Shown here in pieces: positions 46,440 through 58,615 of a stretch of 64,000 nt of DNA. Every line of letters starts with the position of its first letter. Positions within the stretch are counted from its first letter, which is position 1. The translations under genes and the position numbers were made by a program. The stretch comes from Anaeramoeba flamelloides (lineage: Eukaryota > Metamonada > Anaeramoebidae), in the NCBI GenBank assembly GCA_027625915.1, contig JANTQA010000030.1:2914001-2978000 (forward strand). The letters run 5' to 3'. The notes below the pieces were generated by a model. The model ran no database searches. It saw only the letters and a list, made by a program, of their open reading frames with translations, and was not told the DNA's origin.

Positions 46440-49400
46440 ATGAAAAGAAAATTCAGGCAAACAGGAGTACTAATCGAGAAAAATTGGAAATTATACCTTA
46501 GAAATAAAAAATCTACTTTTTTTTTGGTTTTTGCAATTCCTTTTTTGTTTCAATTAGCATTATTTCTCTTAGGTTTGGGTGTCAAGAATTCAATCTCAAA
46601 TGACCAAAAAAGAAGTTTGTTAATCGTTTTGTTCTTTCTTTACTTTTCCTTTCTTTTGTTTTGAATTTATTTTCACAAACCCATTTTTAAATTGAACACA
46701 GACAGAAAGCAGAATTGTTTAATTCAAGAAGCAAGCACGTTCACCAAAATTATCCAAAAGAAAAAAAAAAGAAAACAAAAAAACTTAAAAAAAAAGAAAA
46801 TAAACAAAACAATAGAAAATAAAATCCAAACAAAAACACCAATTTATTGATTTTGATCTAACTGTTTTTTTTCAACAACGCTTTTCTTTCAAACAACACC
46901 TTTTTTCTCTTTTCAATAGTTCTTCATCAGCCAGAGGAACAATTTCAATTTCCGCAATGTAATAAAAAATTTGATAAGGATTGCATAACGCTTGCATACA
47001 ATAAAAAATCCCACCCACAAGTAATTGACGTGATGGACTTTTTAAAAAAAGAACATTCTTTAGACTCGAAGGAATTGCATGGAGAATCAACGGAAAAAGA
47101 GCTGGACACCTATTTATTTGATCATCCGAACACCACTTTAGCTGCTATTGTTTTTAATTTTAATGAAACACAATACCCTGACACAATCCCCACAGACGCA
47201 GAGTTTTATATCCAAATCAACGAAACAACATTTTTTACTTATGTTGGTGTTGATGATTTTTTGGACATTTTTGTCCCAATTCAGATCTCATTAGAAAAGG
47301 CTCTTTTTAAAATACTTGGTAATTATGACATCGATTTAGATATCACCCATATGAAATACCCTCACCCCCAACTTATTCCATCGGATGTCATTCCTTCAGT
47401 TGTAATTATTTTTACTTTTTTTTTTTTTTATTTTTTTTATTTATTTTTTTTTTCTTTTTTTCCTTCTTTCCCTATTTTTCCAGTTTCTGATTCATTAAAA
47501 ATAAGTTGGAAAATGTTTTTTTTCACTTCACCACATCTATAAAATCTTTCGTGGTATGATTTAATCATTAATTGTATTGAAAAACTTGTAAGATTGAAAA
47601 GACTAGTGTTTATAATTCTGGATGAGACAAGTGAAAAAAAATTGCAAAAAATATTTTCATGGTGCAGTATCAAACACCACAAAAATGATCCAAAATTACA
47701 AATTATTCTAAAATTTATTTCTTTCAATTTTGTGTTTTTGTCAAGCTAGTTTCACGATTTTATTTTTCTCTCATTTTTCATAAGAATGTGTATTACGATT
47801 AAAATTTTACCTTTCTGGAAAAAATTATAAAATCGATTTTAATTGTAAAAAGGTTGTGAAAAGGAAAATTTTTCAATTATTTTTTTACTTATTTTTCACT
47901 GATCAATGGAGATATATCAAACTGAAATTCCTCAAACTGGATTAATACCTATTGTTGAACTCATCTTAAAGCCAATTTTTAATTAATAAAAAAATCCTAG
48001 CAACAAAAAATTCCAAAAAATTCACTTTTACTAAAGTTTACAATTCAATTCCAAATTTTGAGAATTGAGCATGCTGAAATTTTGGTTTAATTTGATGTTA
48101 TGAATTCTATTTTGTGTCTAATAATCAATCTAATTTTTGGACTTGATTTTTGTTTTAAAATAAACAAAAAAAGACGTTAAAAAAATATTTGAAAATGAGA
48201 ACAGTTACTACTATTTTCCAATTAAAACCAATTGGACAATTTTTTTCCAGAAAGATTAATTAAAAATATTAAAAACCACTCCATAGTTTAACAATTCTGA
48301 AATATCAGTCTTTTTATTTGAATATTATCAATAATAATTAGCTAAATTTTTAATTAAATAGTTGAAGAAATTAAATTAACTTTTACATAGTTACTGTGAA
48401 TGAAGAAAGAAAAAAAGGCAAGTTTTTGGTATTTGAGAGTTCATCGTCTCTTATTTTTACAATTTAATATAATTGGTAATTCTTCTGCTTTTATTTTAAT
48501 TTTTTTTCAGTTCAAAAAAAAGTTTTTTTACTGTTGAGAGAAAAATGTTGGACACAGAAAAATGGTTGGACACCATTTTTAATTGGGAACATTAGTAAAA
48601 TTGAAAATCAAATCCTATTGATAACTATGTGAATTTTATATAAATCCAGGTTTAAAGGTGTTACAAGTTCATTAATCTGTGGTTTGTGTAGAATACTCAT
48701 TTGAATAGTTGATAACTAGAGTAGATCATGCTATTTTAACAAAAATCCAAGTTCTAGTAAAGTTCACTATTAATTCTGAAATTGGTAATTTTTAAACTTG
48801 ATTTAGATTATAAGAGATAAGGTTTTGAAAGAGTAGAATTACATTAATCGTTATTCTAATAAGTATATTATTGTTATTTCCTTTAGTTATTTCACAAACG
48901 ATTGAAATTAAAAATCATTTTCAGTAATGTTTCCAATTAAAAATGGTTTCCAACCATTTTTCTGTGTCCAATATTTTTCTCTCAACAGTTATAAAAAAAA
49001 TTAATTTTCGAGAAATGAAAATTCTTTTTTTTTTTTCTTGACAAAAAGAGAAAAATTGAAAATGAAATTTCTTTTTTTTTAAATAACTCTTTCATTAATA
49101 TTAACTCTTCAATTAAGAGCAATTTTTTCAAAACAATACTAAATTAAAAGACAAAATTTTTGAAAAATTGTAAAAATTTTTAATCAAGTATTTTGATAAA
49201 ACGAAACTAATAAAAACTTAGATTGATCCGTTCATATCAGAAGTTAGCGAAATTTTATAATTTTTTTTTTATTTTTTGAAATTTTGTTTTCTTGAAGGCA
49301 CAAAAACAATTTTTACTTTTTACATTGTTTTTTCATAAAGAGTTTCTTCAACCCAATATTAATTCCAAGAGTGATGATATTTGATCAAAATAATATTTAT

Positions 49401-52400
49401 TAATTTGCCTTTCTCTCATTTAAAACCTTCGTATTTTAAAAAAAGTGAAACGTACCTATTAAGGAATTATTTTCTATTTTTTTTTTTTTTTTTGGATAAT
49501 GGTGCTTGATTCTTTATTTTATTTACATCCAATTTAACTTTCAAAAGCAAACACCATTTCAACTAATGAGAAAAGGATTATTATTTGTTTAAAGACTTGT
49601 ATTTTTATTTTTTATTTTGAAGGAGGAATTAATTTCCTCTTAATGCCGTTAGGTTTTTTTTAATTTTTGAAATAAACAGAAAATTTTCATAAATTTTCGG
49701 TTTATTCCAAAAAGTAAAAAAAACCTAGGACACTTTTCGTTAGGTTTTTTTTAAATTTTATACATTAAAAGAAAATTTCAAAAATTTTATTTTTATTTCA
49801 ACAAGTAACAAAAACACGGCACTCTACGGCACTTGACGGTACATCTACGACACAGCTGTTTATTTCTATTATTATATTTAATAATTTTTAAAAAGATTTG
49901 TATTTTTACTATTAATTTTTCGGAACGAGATTCAATCTTATCTGAATTTTTAGCTGAAAAAACAATTAGAAAATTTCGCAAAAACTTTTTTTATTTTTCG
50001 TGCTTTTCTATTTTAGGATTATTTTTAATTTTGTCTGTCAGGAATTTTTCTCGTCCGTGTTTGTTGGTCATTTTTTGAGTATCAAAATTTCATTCAAATT
50101 CTGATAATGTTTATGCCATTGACCAACATTGCTTTCAACCTGTTTTTCTTATACTGTTTTTTAATGTTTTTTTTATATTCATAATTTCTCAATAATTTAA
50201 ATTTTTATTTTTTTGTTTAATTTTACTTTTAAAGAGAATCATTTTTTTAAACTTTATTTACAGTCATTTTACTTGAAGGATGAAGTTTAAGTAAATCAAA
50301 AAAAAAAAAAAAAAAAAAATGAATTTAACTTAAAAACTTGATACCCCAAGTAAAATAGTTGTGCTTATTTCTGTTTTATACCATACCTCATTAAATATTT
50401 TTCAAGAATCATATCAATTTTAACAAATAAGATACAAAAAAAAAAAAAAAAAAAACCAAAATAATAATCATAATGATCATAATTATAATAATAAAAATAA
50501 TAACATAATTTTTTCCTTTATTTTAATTTAATTTAAAAGGGATCAACATTTTATTTTTGGGCGCTCTTATTTCAAGCAATTATTCAACTAATCCAAGTTG
50601 TTCAGGAAAAGGAAACAAGAAAAAGGTTTGGAATGAGGATGATGGGATTATCTGATTTTGCTTATTGGTTATCGTGGTCTGTGATAAATACGGTTATTAT
50701 GATTATTTCATGTTTTATTCTTATTGGATGCGGTGCAATGTTTGGGTTTAATTTCTTTTTAAAAAATGATTTTGGGACATATTTCATTCTATTTTTCTTA
50801 TTTAGTTTAAATATTATTGCGCTTGCCTTTTTATTATCAACCTTTGTCAAAAAAACAAAAACTGCAACAATAATGGGATTTGGAGTGTTTTGTTTATTTA
50901 CCATTTTGAATGCTGTAGCCTCTGCATTAATATATTCTGATCTTGTACCACATAAATATCGAATTATTTTTTCATTTTTAAGTCCTGTTGTTTTTACAAA
51001 GGGTGTGAATGATTTGGCACAATTTACAAAAACAGACAACGATAAAGGGCTTCGATGGAAAGATATTTCAAAATCCAGTGAAATTTTCCCATTATCGACA
51101 TGCTATTTGTGGTTATTCATCGACTTTGCAATTTATATTGTTCTAACATTATATTTTGATAATATTATTCCTGGTGAAATTGGATCAGCACGAAAGCCAT
51201 GGTATTTTTTAACAAAGGAATATTGGACTGGCAGTACAAAGGAAAAGCCAATGAATCTTAAGCACCAAGTACAGGGCAATGTAAATTTGAAATCTGGGAA
51301 AGGGAAGAAATTTTTTCAAGATGACGATGTGATAACTGAAAAAAACAAGTTAATAAATTCTGAAGAATCTGAGGAATCAGTTGTTAAACTCTATGGAATA
51401 ACAAAAGTCTTCCGAAAGAATATTTTAAAAAAAACAATTAAAGACTTTAAAGCAGTTGACGATTTATATTTAACAATGGAATCCGAACAATTATTGGCGT
51501 TGCTGGGGCCAAACGGATCAGGGAAAACAACAACCATCAATATGCTTACTGGGCTCTTCCCACCAACTGAGGGAACCGCAAGAATATATGGCAAATCAAT
51601 TATTTCGGAAATCGATTCGGTAAGAGATCGATTAGGAGTCTGTCCTCAACATGATATCTTGTGGGATGAGCTGACTGGAAGGGAGCATATCAAAATGTTT
51701 GCTGGCTTGAAAAACATGCCAAAGCATCAAATTCCTCAAGAAATGGAAGATCGGTTAGAGGAAGTTGATTTATTAGATGTGGGCAACCAGAGAGTGGGCT
51801 CCTTTTCGGGTGGGATGAAACGAAGATTATCCGTTGCCATTGCCTTAACTGGCGATTGCAAAGTTATCCTATTAGATGAGCCCACAACGGGGATGGATCC
51901 AGTTGCGAGAAGACACGTCTGGGAAATTATTGAAAAGGCTAAAAAGGATCGAGTCATTCTATTGACAACACATTCCATGGAGGAAGCTGATATTTTGAGT
52001 GATAAAATTGCAATTATCGCTGCAGGGAAATTAAGGTGTGTTGGCTCTTCTTTACATTTGAAAAATAAATTTGGCACAGGATATAGAATCTCCATTATAA
52101 CAGAAGAAGGATCGATACCTGGAATAAAAGACGCAGTTTCAGGTGTGTTCCCTAATGCCAATTATTTGGGAGAAACAATAACAACAATCACAATCGAAAT
52201 CCCTAGAGAAAAAACTGTTGAATTACCCGAATTCTTTGAATATTTGGAACAAAACCAAAAAGATCTTGGTATACAAGATTTCTCTGTTTCCTTGACAACT
52301 TTGGAAGAAGTGTTTTTAAATATAGCAGAAAGAGCATCAAATGAAAGATTGCAAGAAATGAAAAAAAAGGTCGGGGATGATGAAAATACTCAAAAATTTT

Positions 52401-52543
52401 TAGATAAAAAAATTTCTCAAAGAAAATTATCTTTTAAAAATGTTAATAAACAAAAAACAGGTGATTCCCAGAAAAAAAATAATAAATTAAATTCATCTTC
52501 GTCATCATCATCTTCTTCCTCCTCTTCTTCTCAAGAAGATTAA
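46440..52543 (+). CDS. half-size ABC transporter, subfamily A
   Basis: Exons 46440-46614, 46920-47401 and 50540-52543; GT-AG introns and closing phases give 886 residues. Exon 1 has the ABCA-type N terminus (LIEKNWKLYLRNKKSTFF) and the first membrane helix. Exon 2 encodes the extracytosolic loop (CITLAYNKKSHPQVIDVM, later HMKYPHPQL). Exon 3 begins with the helix ending VVQEKETRKRFGMRMMGL, the conserved ABCA EKE..MGL element, then four or five more helices, then one nucleotide-binding domain: Walker A GPNGSGKT (51506-51529), Q-loop VCPQHDILWDELTGREH, signature SGGMKRRLS (51806 on), Walker B VILLDEPTTGMDP and H-loop TTHSMEEAD. A basic tail ends in a Ser run. Half-size ABCA proteins presumably dimerise and move lipids or related substrates, but the substrate is unknown. 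ATAAA-type poly(A) signals follow near 52587. It looks intact. Confidence 0.93.
48055..48345. repeat. dispersed repeat family H copy 2
   Basis: Diverged same-strand match to 42830-43110; see that entry for shared blocks. Confidence 0.5.
48531..48988. mobile_element. 458-bp TIR element (MITE), family A copy 2
   Basis: Same ends, same length and about 95 per cent the same sequence by eye as 2131-2588. TTA lies directly outside both ends, different from the TCA around copy 1, which supports two independent insertions. It sits in the ABCA intron. Confidence 0.88.
49618..49860. repeat. array of short palindromic units, family P copy 3
   Basis: The first 120 bp nearly duplicates 19630-19750 and is itself an imperfect palindrome. 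It is followed by the tags GGCACTCTACGGCACTTGAC and ACATCTACGACAC. It sits in the ABCA intron. Confidence 0.75.
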
Positions 52544-54824
52544 TCATACAATCTAATTTTAAGAAATAATTATTATTTTTTTAGTAATAAATATTGTTCT
52601 TATTTTTATATATTAACTTTATTCTTATCTCTCTTTCTTTATTTAGAACAAGAAATAAAATTTTTTAATTTTTATTATTATATTTCCATTTCATTTTTTT
52701 ATAAACCCACCTTAATTTTTTATTCAAATTATTCAAAATCATTTTTTGAATTCAATACTTTCGTTTCATTTTTTTTTTTTTTTTTTTTTTGGTACAAATT
52801 TTGAAATTTAAATGTTTGTTAATGTTTGGAGATTGATATTAAAAGAAAAGATAAAAATCAAATGTTTTGTTGTATCAAAAAAAGAATTGAGAAAATCACC
52901 AAAAGTTAAATATATTTAAGCTTAAACGATTTTCATTTTTTAAAAAAATAAAATTAAATAGGTTATCTTTATATTTTTGGAAATTTTTTTTTAATTTGTA
53001 TCATTTATATATAATCTCATTTAGGAATTCTTTCAAAAAATTCTCTTTTTGGTGTTATCATATATATCAAAAGATATTTTATAAACTTTTTTTTAATTAT
53101 TATGAATTCTGGAAAAGTGACTCACTCTACCGCACTATAGAGCATCTGAAAATACTAGAAGTACTGTATCTTATTTTACTAAATTTTTAAGAATTTTCAA
53201 TTAGGAACCATATTTTTTTTTATCATTAACTAATGACAAAACAAATAATGAACCTTTTTTTAAATAATATCAAAAATATTATTTTTAGGTTTTTGTAAAT
53301 TTAAATTAGTTCTTTAACACAAATTATTCGATTTTCTTTTTTATAATAAGATGGATATTATAGAAAAAAAACAACCCATATCTTCCTCTATTTCTTAATT
53401 AGAATTATATTTTGCATAAATTAAAAGATTTAATTTTGTTTTATTTTTATAAATAACATAAATAATCTATTTATAAGATTTGTGAAGTTCCGTAATTTTC
53501 AAAAGAAAGTAGAACCTTTCCAATTATAAATAGTTTTTATTGTTTTTTTTTTTTTTTTAATTTGCAAAAAGATTATTAAAACTTTTCATCAATTCAATTC
53601 CTTTAATTTCCTAAAAATTAATACATACTATCACCCAAATATTTGTTGAAATTATTCGAATATTGTAAATTTTTAAATATTTTTATCCTTTCCATCCAGA
53701 AATTCTTATTAAAAAATTTTCTCTAAATGATTTTAGATTTTTATTAAATAATTAATTATATTCTTTTTCCTAATTAATGTTTTAAAATTCTTTCTTTCTT
53801 AAAAAAATAAAGCCGATTAATGTTATAAAACTCAAAAAGTTCTGATTTTTTTTTTTTTTTTTGTTTTTTGAATTATATTAAATAACAATGTTTAATTTGA
53901 TTTTCGAGTGGAATAGATTTTCGATTTATTTTTATAAATTATTCTAAAGTAGAATATGAATTAATATTTTATAAATTTCGTCAATTTTTTTTTTTATCCA
54001 GATACCAATAGTTTTGAAATATTTTTTTGATAAAACAGTATTTCTAATCTATATAATAATTATATATGTCAAACAACTGAATAGTAATCTATTTTTAAAA
54101 TTTGAAGAAAATTTCTTTTCATTAAAAAAAAAGAATAACGGTTTTAAAATTTCTGATTCTTTTAAAGTATTTTTTTACCCAACATTATCCCAAGATAAAA
54201 AATTTCTTTTGAAATTAAAGTTTTTTATTTTTGTTATATCAATATTTGATTTCATAATAAATTCCCTCCTTATTGAATTTAAGATTTATTTCAGACATTG
54301 GGCCTTCTTTTACCAATACCAAATCATCAATAAACATTTGATAATGTTCTACCAATGATTTGATTTATTCGAAAGAAAAAGAGAAAAAGTATATAAAATA
54401 AATGATAAATTATTGCCTTGTAATAACGATTTCGTTTTATAGATAACATTTTCATATATTTTTTTGATAGTTATTCGAATTGTTTATCGATTAATCTTCC
54501 CAAAATATTTCATAATTCAATTATCATTATTAAGTTCTATTATTTTCATTTTCATCCTTTTGATTTAATTTTATAATAAATATTTAAAAAATTAAATACA
54601 CCAATACCATTGTCCATTTTTTTTAGAAACCTAAATTAGAATTTCGTAAATGAATTCTAAATAATATTCAATTAATTTATTTAACGAATTGAGAAATAAT
54701 TTTGGGAAACTTTATTGTAAGAGTAAATTTGATTTTATTTGTATTCATAATTCCTATTTCTTATGACTATGCATATTTTTTTATTCAAGAACTATGAAAA
54801 TATCTTATTTAAAATATTTTTAAT
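52544..54824. other. intergenic region between ABCA and the right arm
   Basis: Plain AT-rich DNA with T-runs near 52770 and 53550 and a LINE remnant at about 53980-54560 (-). The block 53200-53290 recalls 35640-35690 (CATTAACTAATGACA against CATTAACCAATGACA), so a further dispersed repeat may be present. No host gene. Confidence 0.55.
53980..54560 (-). mobile_element. LINE reverse-transcriptase remnant, copy 3
   Basis: On the minus strand, LLQGNNLSFILYTF is followed by YQMFIDDLVLVKEG, the position of the RT catalytic box (IDD here). Then comes a thumb-like region with KIKNFNFK, FKNRLLFSCLTY and KYFKTIGIWIK. Multiple stops and shifts separate the pieces and the 5' part is missing. Similarity of IDDLVLVKEG to TDDLILLMKG of copy 1 points to one family. 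Confidence 0.65.
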
Positions 54825-55420
54825 ATTAATAAATAGAGTGACTAATTACAATATTTTTTTACACAAAAGCCAAACCAATCTTTTTCCAATTTCCAATTTA
54901 TAAATATCAATTACCCATTTTTGTTGTTAGTATTCTGATATTTTCAGAATAATTGTAATTTGGCTTTTATTTTGATGATTAATTTTTAATTCAAAGAATA
55001 TTAATAAAGTAAAAATTGTTTTTAAAATATTTATTTTAAGAAGAAATGGGATTAATATATAAAATATTTTTTTTAACTTTTTTTAATCATAAACAAAATA
55101 AATTAAACTTTTAATTTAAATTATTTAGCTCTATTAATTTTTATAATAAAAATATCCATAAAAAAAATTAATAATTATAATAATGTATTTAAATTTTAGT
55201 ATTTTGGATGTTATTTATAATTATATGTATATCCATACATGTGTGTACATGTTTGATGTGCTTAAATACATGGCAATTAATTCCTTTTTATTTAATTTTT
55301 AAATAATTATTGATAAATTAATTAATTTTTTTTTTATGTTCTATATATTTATTCGGTTTTATTTTTCTAATATTATTATTAATAGTTAAATTTTCGTTTA
55401 TTCTTTGTTGAATTAAACTT

Positions 55421-58160
55421 TTATAATTTCCAATTGTCAATATCAGTTGCATTAAAAATATTTTTCTTGGATGTTTTGGAGGTCTTCATATTCTGTAGCT
55501 CCAACGCTTGACATTTTTTTCATCAAGAAGTCCAAAGGTATATCCATTACATTTATCAACTTTTTTTAATAGCCTTGTAACACTTTCAGAGTCATTGATA
55601 TTTAGAGTTGAAAATGTCACCAATGAAAAAGTCTTGGACTAATTCACAGATGGCTTTATTCAATTTGGTAAATTGTTTTGTTGCCTTTTTGGAAAGCAGA
55701 TCAACCAAATAATCAAGATCTAGCACTTCTGTATAATAATCCAAATTAAAATCTAATTGTCCATATTTTTCAATCAAATCTATTTTCGAAAGTACATTCA
55801 AGTGTGGAAGTTCCATGCGTATCATTGTTGATAGGCTAAGTAATAGCGCCGATATAAATTTATAAGGATCTGCACAATAATATGAATCAACTAAATGGAT
55901 TGCTGCAAGCTAATTCAATTTCAAAAGAAATAATTTAAAATAAAATTTGTTAAAAAAATCAGGTTTAATTAAATGATTAAATACATTATTTACAAATGAT
56001 TTTTCAATCCAATTAAAATATTATCATTTTAATTGATTTGTGCAAAATTTCAAATTTTGATTTATTATTAAATAGTTAGTTTAGTAGTGTCTTGTTCAGG
56101 GTAAGAATAAGAACAAGGATGAAATGATTAAGTATATTTTACAGGTGCTGAATTAAAGATAATAATACTTTTGATATAAATAAATACAAATAATAATTAA
56201 AGATAAGGAATTTAAATATCCAAAAAAAGTTGTTAATTTTGTTATTTTTCTCTAGCAAAAATATTAAAAAAAAATATTAAAAATGAGTGTTTGATGGCTC
56301 TATTCAATCTTAACAACACTTTTTTTTTTTTTCAATAATATGATATAAAAATCTATTTATTTTTAAATTTTAAAATTGCTCAAATTTCCACCTCTGTTTC
56401 TTTGTTGATATCTTTGACGATTGGAAATGACAATTGAAAATATAGATATCTAAATGTAAAATTTTGAAATGTATATTCTACTAACACCCAATAAAACATT
56501 GTTGTCCACTAATAATTTTGATAAATCATTTTAAATTTATTTTGAATTTTTTCATATTATCACATAAACTAAATATATATATTATTAAAGATATAAAGAA
56601 ATTCTAAAGAAATCAATATATAAATTTTTAATTTCAACTCGTATCAATTTAATTCAGTGCTTTTTTATTTCAAAATACAGAATTATTCTGATCTAAAAAA
56701 AAAAAAAAAAAAAATCAAATCATGGTTTTAAAATTAAATTACAAATAATACCAAAAAGAATTTTTTTTTACATCGAGAAATCTAGATACAATTTTAAAGA
56801 ACCAAATTTAGATGTAATAGAGAACTCAAATGAATTAACTTTTCAATTGATAAATATTTGAAAAGTTTTTAATGAAAATTGTTTTGGATGTTTGAATCTT
56901 TTAAAGCATTGAAAGGGTTTCATTAGTTCATCTTTATTTTTTTAATTCAAAAATATTTTATGTTCGGTGTGATCGCTTAAAATCAAAGAAAATAGCTCTC
57001 AGGGTATATACACATCTATAAAAGAGATGTGTGAAATTAAAATAAATATTTATTTCTTTGAAAATTTTGGGATATTTCAAAAAAAGAAGATGAAAAGATG
57101 AAATGTTTTGACCATTTAAAATCCAAACCACAAAATATAATTATTTTGATTTCAGTAATTTAAACAAACTAGAAATTGAGTTTAAGTGAATTTCATGTGG
57201 GTTAAATTTTGGGAAGAGTAACTTGATTTTGTTGAGTGTATTGAGAGAAAAAATATTTTGATTTGAAATGATTATTCAAGTTTTTTTTTGTTTTTGCTTT
57301 TTTTAACTCAGTTGTTGTGTGTTTTCTTTTCAAAAAGTAAAGACATTGTTATTGTTTTTGTTTTTCTTTTTTTTTCAGAAAAAGAAGGAATATTTTGTTT
57401 GTTTCCTTTTCAAAGGCTCAAGATTTTGTTTTGTTTTTTTTTTTTTGAGAAAAAGAATGAAAAAAGAAGAAGGAAAAAGAGAAAAAGAATGAAAAAGAAA
57501 AAAAGAAGGAGGAAAGACGAGTGGACAGTGGAAAGTGAAGAGTGAAGAAGAAAGAAAGAAAGAGTTTACTCTGAAATCTAATTTTGAAAGTTTCTGAAAG
57601 ATGTTTTTCATCGAATCGTAATGTGTGTATAATTCAACTTGACCAGGGCAATCAAAAATAAAATAGCCTTTGCCGTTGTATTCTTTTAATTGCTCTTCTA
57701 ACCAATCAAAGTTTTGCTCCAAGAATTCGATACAATAAATTATAGCTCCATTTGGGCCAAGTTCAAACTCTTCCATCGCATCCTCCACATTTATAAGATC
57801 ACGAATGTCGATCGCACACTCATAAGGGAATTCGTCATTCGCTGGATCTAAATTGATTATTTTTGGCTTTCTTTTTAAACTTGTCAGCAAATCCTCCATC
57901 CCTGCACAATAAGTTGTTTTCCCACATCCTTTATCAACATCCATTTTTGATTATTGGTTGACAATTATTGTTATTCGTCAAAAATCAAAAGAAATTAAAA
58001 AAAAAAAAGTTTTTGGTTATTTAGCAATTACATTGCTTAAAGTACAATTTAAATCAGTCAAACACAGCCTGGAAAAAGTTTAAAAAAGAATCAGAAGAAT
58101 AATTCCTGAAAATTAAATGTTTTTCATACCTGGTGGCCCAATAATGGCTTGTCCAAACAT
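55421..58160 (-). pseudogene. GPN2: GPN-loop GTPase, GPN2 type (right copy, exon 3 shifted)
   Basis: Exons on minus: 58160-58130, 57928-57570 and 55909-55421, with the same junctions as the left copy. Exons 1 and 2 are in frame and give intact GPPGCGKTT, the GPN loop in FELGPNGAI and DCPGQVELYTHYD. Exon 3 carries three extra bases compared with the left copy: T's near 55630 and A/T's near 55515 and 55456, all in homopolymers. The first shift gives an early stop soon after ELVQDF. Because the three add up to one codon, the reading frame is right again at the C terminus. As given, this copy would yield a protein lacking roughly the last quarter. The left copy is damaged in exon 2 instead. Whether these are real mutations or consensus errors cannot be decided here. 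Confidence 0.8.
56283..56712. other. intron 2 block absent from the left arm
   Basis: About 430 bp replacing the 400 bp at 10547-10948 of the left arm. It starts with a divergence after TCATTTTTAATATTTTTTTT (read on minus) and ends in a run of about 20 A's. No terminal inverted repeats or ORF were recognised. Confidence 0.6.
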
Positions 58161-58615
58161 TTTGTGGTTTGTTGTGAGGAAAGAAAAAAAAAAAAATGAA
58201 AATCAAACTCACTTTTCAAAATGTTTAAATTTATCCTATTTAAATCTCAAATTCTTTGTTTTTTCAAATTAGGGACTGTTTGTGTGTTTTTTAAGACAAA
58301 TTTAAAATGAATGGTTTCATTTTTTTATGTCAAAGCTTTCATAGTATAAAAAAACAATTGTTTTTTCATGGAAATAATCTTAACACGATCTTGAAAAGAC
58401 GAGACAAATTTCCTGTCAAGATAAAGAATAAAGTTCGTTTTTAAATTCTAATTAATTACAAGAGTAGATAAGAAAATTATTTATTCAATTTTTATTGATT
58501 AAAAATGCAACTTCTGAAAAAAAAATACCTGAAATTTTAAAAAATACTTATTGATTATTAGGTAGATTAAATTGAGTTTTTACCAAAAATTCGAAAAATA
58601 TAATCCAATTTTACG

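Larger units (their letters stand above)
47402..50539 (+). other. 3.1-kb intron 2 of the ABCA gene
   Basis: GTAATT to AAAAG, phase 0 on both sides. The loop-to-membrane transition reads through the junction without a gap (the DVIPSV end followed by GSTFYFWALLF), so no exon is missing. Inside are repeat H copy 2 (48055-48345), TIR family A copy 2 (48531-48988), palindrome array P copy 3 (49618-49860) and two A-runs near 50300 and 50440. Confidence 0.8.
54825..58444 (-). repeat. right arm of 3.6-kb inverted duplication
   Basis: Reverse complement of 8808-12402, with abrupt ends at both sides. It includes GPN2 with the same upstream and downstream lengths. The block 56283-56712 is not shared with the left arm. 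Confidence 0.95.

Noticed and set aside
50662-52161. Minus-strand ORFs opposite the ABCA exon (50662-51039, 51391-51594, 51736-52161)
   Set aside because: Antisense shadows of a strongly conserved coding exon with no motifs of their own.
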